Shown here one piece after another: positions 15,651 to 21,940 of a stretch of DNA of 24,224 bases (the first letter of the stretch is position 1; each line of letters begins with the position of its first letter). A program made the position numbers and the translations under genes. This stretch comes from JAWOJF01 sp046481785 (GTDB lineage: Bacteria > Bacteroidota > Ignavibacteria > Ignavibacteriales > Ignavibacteriaceae). The notes under the pieces are model-generated. The model saw only the letters and a program-made list of their open reading frames with translations, did not search any database and was not told the DNA's origin. The stretch is taken from the NCBI GenBank assembly GCA_046481785.1, contig JAWOJF010000002.1, positions 1 through 24,224 of the forward strand, read 5' to 3'.

Positions 15651-17840
15651 TTAACTCCATCCTATTAAACTGCCTATTTGATATATTAACAGTGAAAATA
15701 TCCATGCAACAACAAAGCCGTTTACAAGAGCAACACCATACCACTTCCATGTGCCGAACTCCTGTTTATATGCAACACCTGTAATTATACATGGCATATA
15801 AAGCAGTACAAAAACCATAAATGAAAAAGCTGAAAGGGGAGTGAATTTGGTTTTTATAACACCTTTAAGAGTATCCTGTCCTTCCTCCTCTTCGGCAGAG
15901 ATAGTAGCTATATTAAAAGTTGAAAAAACATTTACCCCGGCATCATAAACCGCTCCCATGAATGATGCTCCCGCTTCTTTTACATCCTCAAGTAAATTCT
16001 TTTCTTCTTCAGGTTCATTGTCAACTTCATCAATATAAATTTCCGACATCGTGCCCACTACAATTTCTTTTGCTATAATGCCTGTAATTAGAGCAGAGGC
16101 TGCTTCCCAGTTTCCAAAACCGATTGGTTCAAGAACAGGTGCAACTGTCTGGCCTGCCATGCCAAGCAGTGAATCTTTTTTATTTTCCACACCCCAGGGA
16201 AGATTTAACAGGAACCATACAAAAATTGAAACTGCCAGAATGTAAGTCCCTGCCTTTACAAGGAAATGTTTTCCTTTTTCCCAGGTATGTATCATAAGAC
16301 TTCTCATTGTAGGCATACGGTATGGAGGCAGTTCCATAATAAACATAGGGGACTCTCCCCGGAAGATTGTTTTTTTAAGGAGCAATCCGGTTAATACTGC
16401 AACTAAAATTCCTAAAGTATAAAGAGACCATAATACAAACCCGGCATCTTTTGGAAAGAATACCGCGATAAACACTACGTAAACAGGAAGCCTTGCTCCG
16501 CATGACATAAACGGTACAAGCAGGGAGGTGAGTATTTTATCTCTTTTATTTTCAAGAGTTCTTGTAGCATATATTGAAGGTACATTACATCCGAATCCAA
16601 GCAGAAGGGGTATAAAAGATTTACCGTGAAGCCCTATTCCATGCATAGCTTTATCCATTACAAAAGCTGCTCTTGCCATGTACCCTGATCCTTCAAGAAA
16701 AGTAACAAAAAACATCATAGCAAATATTACAGGTACAAAAACAAGCACGAAGCCCACTCCGGCAATTATTCCTTCTGTAGCCAGAGATATAACCCACTCA
16801 GGCGCATACATTAATGAAAGCAGTTTGCCTGTCCAGTAACTTAACGGGCCGACAGTAATGCCGTCAATCCAGTCAACAAAAGGATTAGCAACATCAAAAG
16901 TAAGCTTGAACATAATCCACATTGCTAAAAGGAATATTGGTATGCCCAGGTATTTATTTAAAACTATTTTATCTATTCTTTCAGTAATTTCAATTTTATT
17001 TGGTTTTGATTTACTAAGCACCTCTCTTGTAAGTCCTGTTGCAAGAGAATACCGCTCATCTGTCATTAATGATTCCAGGTCATTATCATGTGCCTCAGTA
17101 AGATGAGCGCATGCATTCTCTGTAAATTCGCCGGGATTATTTATACCGTAGTTATTTATTACAACAAGATCATCTTCAATCAGCTTAAGTGAAAGCCATC
17201 TTGTATTTACTGTTTTACTTAAAGAAGGGGAGTGAGTCTTAAGTTTTTCTTCTATTAAAGAAACAGCAGTTTCAACATCATTACTGTATCTTTGTACTAA
17301 AGGCGCTTTTATGTCAGATTTATCTGAATACTCCAGGATCTCCGCTAATAAATTATCAAGCCCTGCTTTCTGCGTAGCAATGGTTGGAATAACCTTAACA
17401 CCCAGAATTTTTTCAATCTTGTTTATATCAATCTTATATCCTTTTTCTTCACACTCATCATATATATTAAGTGCAATTATTAAGGGGATACCAAGCTCCA
17501 GAAGCTGTATAGTTAAATAAAGATTTCTTTCAAGATTTGTTGCATCCACAACATTTATAATAACATCCGGTTTGTTGTTAATAAGATAGTCCCGGGCAAT
17601 TACCTCTTCCTGTGTATAAGGACTAAGACTGTAAGTACCGGGGAGATCAACAAGCCTTATAAGCTGATCATTATAAGTGAAAGACGCTTCTTTCTTTTCA
17701 ACTGTAACGCCGGGCCAGTTGCCAACATGCAGTCTTGAGCCTGCAATTGCATTTATAAGTGTCGATTTTCCTGAATTTGGGTTTCCTGCAACAGCAGCGG
17801 TAACTGCTGCTTTTTTAGTTTTTATTAAAACATCATTCAT
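15651..17840 (-). CDS. feoB: FeoB ferrous iron transporter
   Basis: FeoB imports Fe(II) across the inner membrane and carries a cytosolic G domain. The 729 residues match the usual length. G1 is GNPNSGKST (19-27), G3 is DLPG (65-68), and G4 is NIYD (125-128), a variant of the usual NMxD. The membrane part has the two Gate domains: SGYMARAAFVMD, LLGFGCNVPSIYATRTLENKR, and SCGARLPVYVVF with the conserved cysteines, then IAKEIVVGTMSEIY. An acidic insert at about 619-640 (DEVDNEPEEEKN) lies between helices. The ATG overlaps the feoA stop as ATGA. All core motifs are intact, so it should be functional. Confidence 0.97.
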   Translation of the reverse strand: MNDVLIKTKKAAVTAAVAGNPNSGKSTLINAIAGSRLHVGNWPGVTVEKKEASFTYNDQLIRLVDLPGTYSLSPYTQEEVIARDYLINNKPDVIINVVDATNLERNLYLTIQLLELGIPLIIALNIYDECEEKGYKIDINKIEKILGVKVIPTIATQKAGLDNLLAEILEYSDKSDIKAPLVQRYSNDVETAVSLIEEKLKTHSPSLSKTVNTRWLSLKLIEDDLVVINNYGINNPGEFTENACAHLTEAHDNDLESLMTDERYSLATGLTREVLSKSKPNKIEITERIDKIVLNKYLGIPIFLLAMWIMFKLTFDVANPFVDWIDGITVGPLSYWTGKLLSLMYAPEWVISLATEGIIAGVGFVLVFVPVIFAMMFFVTFLEGSGYMARAAFVMDKAMHGIGLHGKSFIPLLLGFGCNVPSIYATRTLENKRDKILTSLLVPFMSCGARLPVYVVFIAVFFPKDAGFVLWSLYTLGILVAVLTGLLLKKTIFRGESPMFIMELPPYRMPTMRSLMIHTWEKGKHFLVKAGTYILAVSIFVWFLLNLPWGVENKKDSLLGMAGQTVAPVLEPIGFGNWEAASALITGIIAKEIVVGTMSEIYIDEVDNEPEEEKNLLEDVKEAGASFMGAVYDAGVNVFSTFNIATISAEEEEGQDTLKGVIKTKFTPLSAFSFMVFVLLYMPCIITGVAYKQEFGTWKWYGVALVNGFVVAWIFSLLIYQIGSLIGWS

Positions 17841-18064
17841 AATACTATCTCCACATCAATATTTTGAGCTTCGTTTTTCCTTAAGGAGAGTTTATAATTT
17901 TTTATAGATATTTCCAGCGGATCCCCCATAGGAGCAACTTTTTCCATTTTGATTTCTTCCCCTACAAGAATCCCCATATCCATAAGCCTTCTTTTAAGAG
18001 GCCCCACCGAGCCGATTTTAGTTATCCTGCTTTTCTGCCCAATTTTTAATTCAGCTAAATTCAT
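17837..18064 (-). CDS. feoA: FeoA SH3-like protein (second of two)
   Basis: A 75-residue cytoplasmic FeoA domain, a small SH3-like barrel that supports FeoB, probably by contacting its G domain. The family pattern is clear: an early LAELKIGQKSRITKI, then LKRRLMDMGILVGEEIKM with the conserved RLxxMGI block, and ISIKNYKLSLRKNEAQNI, matching the usual LRxxEAxxI. Length is typical. It overlaps the upstream FeoA-like gene and the downstream feoB by ATGA at both ends, so all three are coupled. Confidence 0.95.
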   Translation of the reverse strand: MNLAELKIGQKSRITKIGSVGPLKRRLMDMGILVGEEIKMEKVAPMGDPLEISIKNYKLSLRKNEAQNIDVEIVL

Positions 18065-18345
18065 TCTGATCTCCTTACAAAAATTTTCATTGCTATTTTT
18101 CTTGATAAAGCAAGGCGGGAGTTATCTACTTTTATTAAAACAGAATTGCTGTTGCTGTTGTTAAGCATTTCAACTATTCTGCCTGAGCGGATGCCCATTT
18201 CATCAAGGCGTAAAAGGCTGTTATTTTGATTTGAAACAGTGTTGGAGAATTTCCTTAACTCAACTATTTCTGCCTGCTCACCCTCATTCAGAAAACTTAA
18301 CGGATATGTCTGGCTCATGCTGTTCATTGATGTTGTTTGATTCAT
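18061..18345 (-). CDS. feoA: FeoA-like protein (first of two)
   Basis: A 94-residue FeoA-type protein. After a polar N-terminal tail comes YPLSFLNEGEQAEIVELR, then LLRLDEMGIRSGRIVEML, the RLxxMGI-type block, and LIKVDNSRLALSRKIAMKIFV, equivalent to the LxRxxAxxI strand. It differs clearly from the other FeoA, so this is divergence rather than a recent duplication. AAGGGG lies 7 bases before the ATG at 18345; Met7 and Met10 are other possible starts. Its stop overlaps the next feoA by ATGA. It is the first gene of the feo operon, and tandem FeoA proteins may form a heteromeric FeoB regulator. Confidence 0.9.
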   Translation of the reverse strand: MNQTTSMNSMSQTYPLSFLNEGEQAEIVELRKFSNTVSNQNNSLLRLDEMGIRSGRIVEMLNNSNSNSVLIKVDNSRLALSRKIAMKIFVRRSE

Positions 18346-18374
18346 CCCCTAACCCCTTAGCAATAATGACTAAA

Positions 18375-18401
18375 TTCTTATTTAAACTTAGTCTTAATAA
18401 A
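18375..18401. promoter_or_regulatory. 27-bp motif shared with the upstream region of the LuxR regulator
   Basis: It matches 5096-5122 at 25 of 27 positions, with identical core TTAGTCTTAATAA (18388-18400). It lies 30 bases upstream of the first feo start codon, in promoter position, and its arms form a 26-bp imperfect dyad. An iron-responsive repressor site is the simplest reading. It does not resemble the classical Fur box, so the protein is unassigned. Confidence 0.45.
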
Positions 18402-18554
18402 GAAAGTGGGCAATACCTAAAATTACTATTTTAAGTACCTAAATCTTCTGATACCTGATATTCTGAATAAAATATTATCACAATTAACAAAAGAATCCCT
18501 CTCCGGTCAGCCTGGTTTTAATTAATTTTCCTTCAAAATCGTTCATTTTCAAAT

Positions 18555-18572
18555 ACCGGGAAAAAACCCGGT
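18555..18572. repeat. GC hairpin ahead of the O-like gene
   Basis: ACCGGG and CCCGGT flank an A6 loop, a perfect 6-bp stem in an AT-rich gap, 100 bases before the O-like gene. It lacks a T-run on either strand, so its role (operator, replication signal, mRNA structure) is open. Confidence 0.35.
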
Positions 18573-18671
18573 TGACTAATTGCTGCCAAATACATTATCC
18601 TTGCCTTAGTAAATAAATATTTCTTGCTGCTTCCTGTTTTAGCATTCCAATTCATAAAAACTATCTGAATT

Positions 18672-19424
18672 ATGACACAACCATCCCATGAAAACGGCTA
18701 TACCCGGTTTATAAATGAACTGCTGGAGGTAATATGCAGTACAAACTTTACACAGCGAGAACTGAAAATAATTCTTGTTGTAATGCGGTACACTGAAGGC
18801 TTTCACCGTGAAGGGGCAGAGCTTTCTGCAAGATTTATTGCTAAAGCTACCGGTATAAAATACCAGCATGTTGCTTCAGCTTTAAGAGAGTTATACCAAA
18901 AGAAAGTGTTATCATTTTCTGAGGGTACCACTTCTGCAGGAAGAATAATTAAAATAAATAAGGATTATAAACTTTGGGATACAGGAGCTGCCCAAAACAG
19001 TGGCAGTGCCCAAAACAGTGGCAGTGCCCAAAACAGTGGCAGTGCCCAAAACAGTTACAGTGCCCAAAACAGTTACAGTGCCCAAAACAGTTACGCAGGT
19101 GTGCCTGAAACGGTTACGGAAACAGTGCCCAAATCAGGCACAAAGAAAGAAATTAATAAAAATAATTTAAAGATATATGAAACCCATAAGCAGAATTTTG
19201 TAAATGAAGTTATGGAGCATAAACAGTATGATAATGAAACACTAACAAGTTTTACCGACTACTGGACTGAGCCAAATAAATCAAAAACCAAAATGCGGTT
19301 TGAGTATGAAAGAACATTTGATATCGGCAGAAGATTAAAAACGTGGGAAAGAAATTCCTCACGGTGGAATAAAGGCCCTACAGAAAACAACAGCAGCAAA
19401 TTCAGGCAGTTAAGATTAGCATAA
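18672..19424 (+). CDS. Phage O-like replication initiation protein
   Basis: A 250-residue DNA-binding replication protein. Residues 8-85 match the phage replication protein O N-terminal domain, a winged helix: NGYTRFINELLEVI, FTQRELKIILVVMRYTEGFH, then IAKATGIKYQHVASALREL. Residues 106-141 are six hexapeptide repeats (one AAQNSG, two SAQNSG, three SAQNSY) encoded by 18-bp tandem repeats. The C-terminal part (YWTEPNKSKTKMRFEYERTF, then RRLKTWERN) resembles tails of Bacteroidota phage initiators. A DnaB-family helicase gene follows after 30 bases, the classic initiator-helicase pair. There is no Shine-Dalgarno; the start context CTATCTGAATTATGA is nearly repeated at the helicase start. No integrase or structural phage gene is nearby, so this may be a remnant or a domesticated module. 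Confidence 0.8.
   Translation: MTQPSHENGYTRFINELLEVICSTNFTQRELKIILVVMRYTEGFHREGAELSARFIAKATGIKYQHVASALRELYQKKVLSFSEGTTSAGRIIKINKDYKLWDTGAAQNSGSAQNSGSAQNSGSAQNSYSAQNSYSAQNSYAGVPETVTETVPKSGTKKEINKNNLKIYETHKQNFVNEVMEHKQYDNETLTSFTDYWTEPNKSKTKMRFEYERTFDIGRRLKTWERNSSRWNKGPTENNSSKFRQLRLA
18987..19094 (+). repeat. Six tandem 18-bp repeats inside the O-like gene (possible origin iterons)
   Basis: Six units of 18 bp, consensus AGTGCCCAAAACAGTKRC, run head to tail in frame. Units 1-3 end GTGGC and units 4-6 end GTTAC. A shortened seventh copy (ACAGTGCCCAAA) recurs at about 19122-19133. An AT-rich tract follows at about 19141-19180. In phage lambda the origin lies inside gene O as 18-bp iterons with a C-AAAAC core next to an AT-rich unwinding region, so this layout fits an origin. 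It is also simply a coding repeat. Confidence 0.6.
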
Positions 19425-19454
19425 AATATTTTATTAACCCAACCTATTTGAATT

Positions 19455-20783
19455 ATGAACAGGACAATAATACCATCGGCCCCCGAAATAGAAGAAGCTG
19501 TACTCGGCTCAATAATGTTTGATAATAACGCCATACCGGCAGCTATTGAACTTCTTAAACCGGAATATTTTTATTCGTTAAAGAACAGGATTATTTTTGA
19601 AAACATTGTAACACTTTTTAACAACAATAAACCTGCTGATACTGTTACACTTTTTTCACGGCTTAAAAAACAAAACCAGCTTGAGGATGCCGGCGGCGTA
19701 ACCCATTTAACTGCGCTTTCCGGCACCCTTGCATCATCTGCAGCTATTGAACAACATTGTAAAATACTTATAGAAAAATGGGTAGCAAGAGAAATGTATA
19801 AAAAGAGTGTGGCACTTATAGATAAAATTGAGTCGGATGCTTATGATGCACTTGATCTGCAGGAAAATGCCGTAAGGGATTTTGAAAATATTTTTAATAC
19901 GTCAGATATAGAATCCTCTGATAATACCCTTTGGGAGGATTTTCCTTCCGTTATAGATAAAATCGAAAAAAGAAAATTGTCAGTAGAGGAGAACGGGTTA
20001 AACAGCCGTACCTTCCCTTCGTTTAACAGGATGACAGGCGGTTTGAGAGAAACCGACCTTGTTTGTATTGTGGGTGATTTTAAACAGGGTAAAACTACCT
20101 TTGCAGAACAGCTTGCCCTTGACTTCGGTATTTATGAAAAAATTCCTGTGGCTATTTTTTCTTACGAGATGTCAAAGGAATCTCTTTATCATAAAGCATT
20201 GTCATTACGGACGGGCATTGATTACAACAAACTGAGAAACCCTAAAGAGAATAATCTTGATAACCAGGAGTTCAGTAATTTTACCAGGCAGGCTGTTTCT
20301 GTTTTTAAGGATACAAGAATTTTTATATGCGACCAGGTATTAAACAAACACCGGCTTAAAGCCAAAATGACTATGATGAAAAGAAAACATAACATAGAAG
20401 CTTTTGTTATAGACTATCTGGGGTTAATACCATTAACAGAGAGGATGGAAAGGAGAGATCTTGAAATATCAGACCTTAGCCGCTTCTTTAAAATAACCGC
20501 TAAGGAACTGAATACACCGATTATAATTTTATCACAGGCAAACAGGGAAGGCAAAACAGCAGAATCAAAAGGCCCTTCAAGAGATGCTGACTTTATTATA
20601 TCTGTCCGTAAACCTGTTGAGTGCAGTATAAAATCGACATGGATAAACGGGAAAGAATTTTCTTTTGATGAAACCCATTTCCTTATAAATCTTGATTACA
20701 GCAGGCATGGCATTAACAATACCGGTTTTGTCTGCCAATTCCGGAACAACAGCTTTGTTGAAGTGGATACAGAGCACAATTAA
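19455..20783 (+). CDS. DnaB-family replicative helicase (accessory/phage type)
   Basis: A 442-residue RecA-fold helicase with both DnaB domains. The N-terminal domain (about 8-105) has APEIEEAVLGSIMFDNNAI and VTLFSRLKKQNQLEDAGG. The ATPase part has Walker A GDFKQGKTT (207-215), SYEMS at 236-240, Walker B VIDYLGLI (318-325), KELNTPIIILSQANR (350-364) and an arginine-finger-like SRHG (416-419). Compared with housekeeping DnaB the stretch after SQANR is shortened by roughly a dozen residues, losing the usual DLRESGxIEQ block (here ESKGPSRDAD). This divergence and pairing with the O-like initiator indicate an element-specific helicase. The product should unwind DNA at an origin and recruit primase. 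Confidence 0.88.
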   Translation: MNRTIIPSAPEIEEAVLGSIMFDNNAIPAAIELLKPEYFYSLKNRIIFENIVTLFNNNKPADTVTLFSRLKKQNQLEDAGGVTHLTALSGTLASSAAIEQHCKILIEKWVAREMYKKSVALIDKIESDAYDALDLQENAVRDFENIFNTSDIESSDNTLWEDFPSVIDKIEKRKLSVEENGLNSRTFPSFNRMTGGLRETDLVCIVGDFKQGKTTFAEQLALDFGIYEKIPVAIFSYEMSKESLYHKALSLRTGIDYNKLRNPKENNLDNQEFSNFTRQAVSVFKDTRIFICDQVLNKHRLKAKMTMMKRKHNIEAFVIDYLGLIPLTERMERRDLEISDLSRFFKITAKELNTPIIILSQANREGKTAESKGPSRDADFIISVRKPVECSIKSTWINGKEFSFDETHFLINLDYSRHGINNTGFVCQFRNNSFVEVDTEHN

Positions 20784-20789
20784 AAAAAA

Positions 20790-20813
20790 GTCCCTCTTTG
20801 CAGAAAGAGGGAC
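20790..20813 (-). terminator. Intrinsic terminator-like hairpin after the helicase gene
   Basis: GTCCCTCTTT and AAAGAGGGAC form a perfect 10-bp stem with loop GCAG, 6 bases after the helicase stop. The A8 run before it becomes a T-run on the minus strand, so it is a textbook terminator for minus-strand transcription and may also stop plus-strand transcription. It is directly followed by a second hairpin, GTTCGGG/CCCGAAC (20815-20835). Confidence 0.6.
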
Positions 20814-20857
20814 AGTTCGGGTCACCGGCCCGAACAGGGAGATTGAGTGCATAGCAG

Positions 20858-21010
20858 CGATGAATGGTAGTGAACCCGAACAAAAGCCGTTAGGGCTGGA
20901 GTTACTTTCTTTTACTGTATCTGTTGCCGTATATAGGAACCAACCCACCAGGCTACGCTAAATGCTACGCCCCGGCAAGCTCCCTTCCGTCCCCACCCAG
21001 GAGGGGATAT
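20858..21010. repeat. 153-bp direct repeat, left copy (flanks the DUF559 gene)
   Basis: Identical in length to 21497-21649 and matching at 139 of 153 positions, without gaps. The most conserved part is the 3' third (AACCCACCAGGCTACGCTAA onward) ending in a GGAGGGGATAT hairpin arm. GTTCGGGT (20815-20822) can pair with ACCCGAAC (20874-20881) across the left border. On the minus strand, AGCC/GGCT plus a short T-run forms a small hairpin. With the previous entry this accounts for the 277-base gap before the DUF559 gene. Confidence 0.85.
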
Positions 21011-21060
21011 TTAATTTATTTATATTAATTTTGTGACCGCCATATACAACATTACCCATA

Positions 21061-21438
21061 ATGCGACGAAAAATAATTCCATATAACCCCAAGTTAAAGG
21101 AACTGGCCAGAAGGCTAAGGAAGAAAAGTACATTTTCAGAAATCATGTTATGGAATGAATTAAAGAAATTTCAGGTGAGAGATTATGATTTTGACAGGCA
21201 GCGTCCGATTGATAATTATATAGTAGATTTTTATTGTAAGGATCTGATGCTTGCAATAGAAATTGATGGAGAAGTTCATATTGGAAGAGAGGTAAAAGAT
21301 GCAATCAGACAAAAGAGACTAGAAAGTCTGGGAGTAAGATTTTTAAGATTTAGTGATACAGATATATTTTACAACTTGGAATGGGTAGTAAAAGAAATAG
21401 AGGTATGGATAGATGAACATGCTCCGAAAAGAAGTTAA
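21061..21438 (+). CDS. DUF559-family endonuclease-like protein (PD-(D/E)XK, Vsr-like)
   Basis: A 125-residue basic protein with the complete DUF559 pattern: LARRLRKKSTFSEIMLWNEL (15-34), FDRQRPIDNYIVDFYC (44-59), LMLAIEIDGEVH (62-73) and RLESLGVRFLRFSD (86-99). Asp56, Glu67 and Asp69 fit the PD-(D/E)XK metal-binding core, and His73 follows as in Vsr-like nucleases. Length is normal, so the nuclease is probably intact. There is no Shine-Dalgarno. The gene sits between two 153-bp direct repeats and hairpin repeats, suggesting it is the protein component of a repetitive mobile element. Substrate and activity are not known for most DUF559 proteins. Confidence 0.88.
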   Translation: MRRKIIPYNPKLKELARRLRKKSTFSEIMLWNELKKFQVRDYDFDRQRPIDNYIVDFYCKDLMLAIEIDGEVHIGREVKDAIRQKRLESLGVRFLRFSDTDIFYNLEWVVKEIEVWIDEHAPKRS

Positions 21439-21460
21439 TAAAAAGTAACAATTAAAATGA

Positions 21461-21649
21461 ATCCCCGCCCGGGCGGGGTGCAGGGGTGGGTTGAAACGAT
21501 GGATGGTAGTGAACCCAAAAAAAAGCCGTTATGGCTGGAGTTACTTTCTTGTACTGCATTGGCTGCCATGTAAAGGAACCAACCCACCAGGCTACGCTAA
21601 ATGCTACGCCCCGGCAAGCTCCCTTTCGTCCCCTCCCAGGAGGGGATAT
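21461..21649. repeat. Right-hand repeat unit with GC hairpins, including the 153-bp direct repeat (21497-21649)
   Basis: It begins ATCCCCGCCCGGGCGGGG, whose CCCCGCCCGGGCGGGG (21463-21478) is a perfect 16-bp palindrome, and ends CCCCTCCCAGGAGGGGAT, so ATCCCC/GGGGAT are terminal inverted repeats. GGTGGGTT (21485-21492) pairs with AACCCACC (21581-21588). On the minus strand, AGCC-ATAAC-GGCT followed by a T-run (21536 to 21517) resembles a weak terminator. The unit starts 23 bases after the DUF559 stop. Confidence 0.8.
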
Positions 21650-21728
21650 ATTTTTAATTATTAACTTTAAATTAATTATTCTGTCTAACTATTGATCAGA
21701 AAAATGAGGATGCATTGGTCCAATATTA

Positions 21729-21812
21729 AAATAATTGCAAAGCCCGATAGCATTTTAAATAAAATGTCATTACTACAAATGAAATCCCCGCCCGGGCGCG
21801 CCCTGGGCGGGG
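21729..21812. repeat. Interspersed hairpin repeat, copy B
   Basis: Positions 21729-21797 match copy A (14088-14156) at 61 of 69. It contains the hairpin CATTTTA-AA-TAAAATG and then CCCCGCCC...GGGCGGGG (21786-21812), a long GC stem. With the 21461-21649 unit it occupies most of the 502-base gap before the transporter gene. The remaining 21813-21940 is AT-rich and should contain the transporter promoter; no gene is evident. Confidence 0.75.
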
Positions 21813-21940
21813 TGCAGGGTTTCTGCAATATAAATCACGTATTTTTAATTACATTTTATCTTAAGCCTTACTTTTTAAAGCTCTTTTCCTTATTATCGCC
21901 AATCCGTTTTTTATTTATTACTAATAATTAAGGAACATGA

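Larger units (their letters stand above)
18346..18671. promoter_or_regulatory. Divergent control region between the feo operon and the replication genes
   Basis: This 326-base gap separates the minus-strand feo operon from the plus-strand O-like gene and should contain both promoters. It holds GACTAA and TTAGTC arms (18368-18373 and 18388-18393), two TACCTAAA half-sites (about 18415 and 18436), and a hairpin at 18555-18572. The region is strongly AT-rich, and I see no further gene in it. Confidence 0.5.

Noticed and set aside
18987..19094. CRISPR-like array
   Set aside because: The 18-bp units are directly adjacent with no spacers, and they are in frame inside a gene.
20577..20948. 123-residue minus-strand frame covering the helicase end and the left repeat
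   Set aside because: Half of it is antisense to the helicase and the rest is repeat with hairpins. The right repeat copy does not preserve a matching full-length frame.
21061..21438. Very-short-patch repair (Vsr) endonuclease
   Set aside because: The fold is related, but the IVDFYC...IEIDGEVH pattern is that of DUF559, and no DNA cytosine methyltransferase is adjacent.
21692..21931. 79-residue plus-strand frame in the repeat field before the transporter
   Set aside because: It runs through hairpin repeat copy B, has no recognisable domain and no ribosome-binding site.
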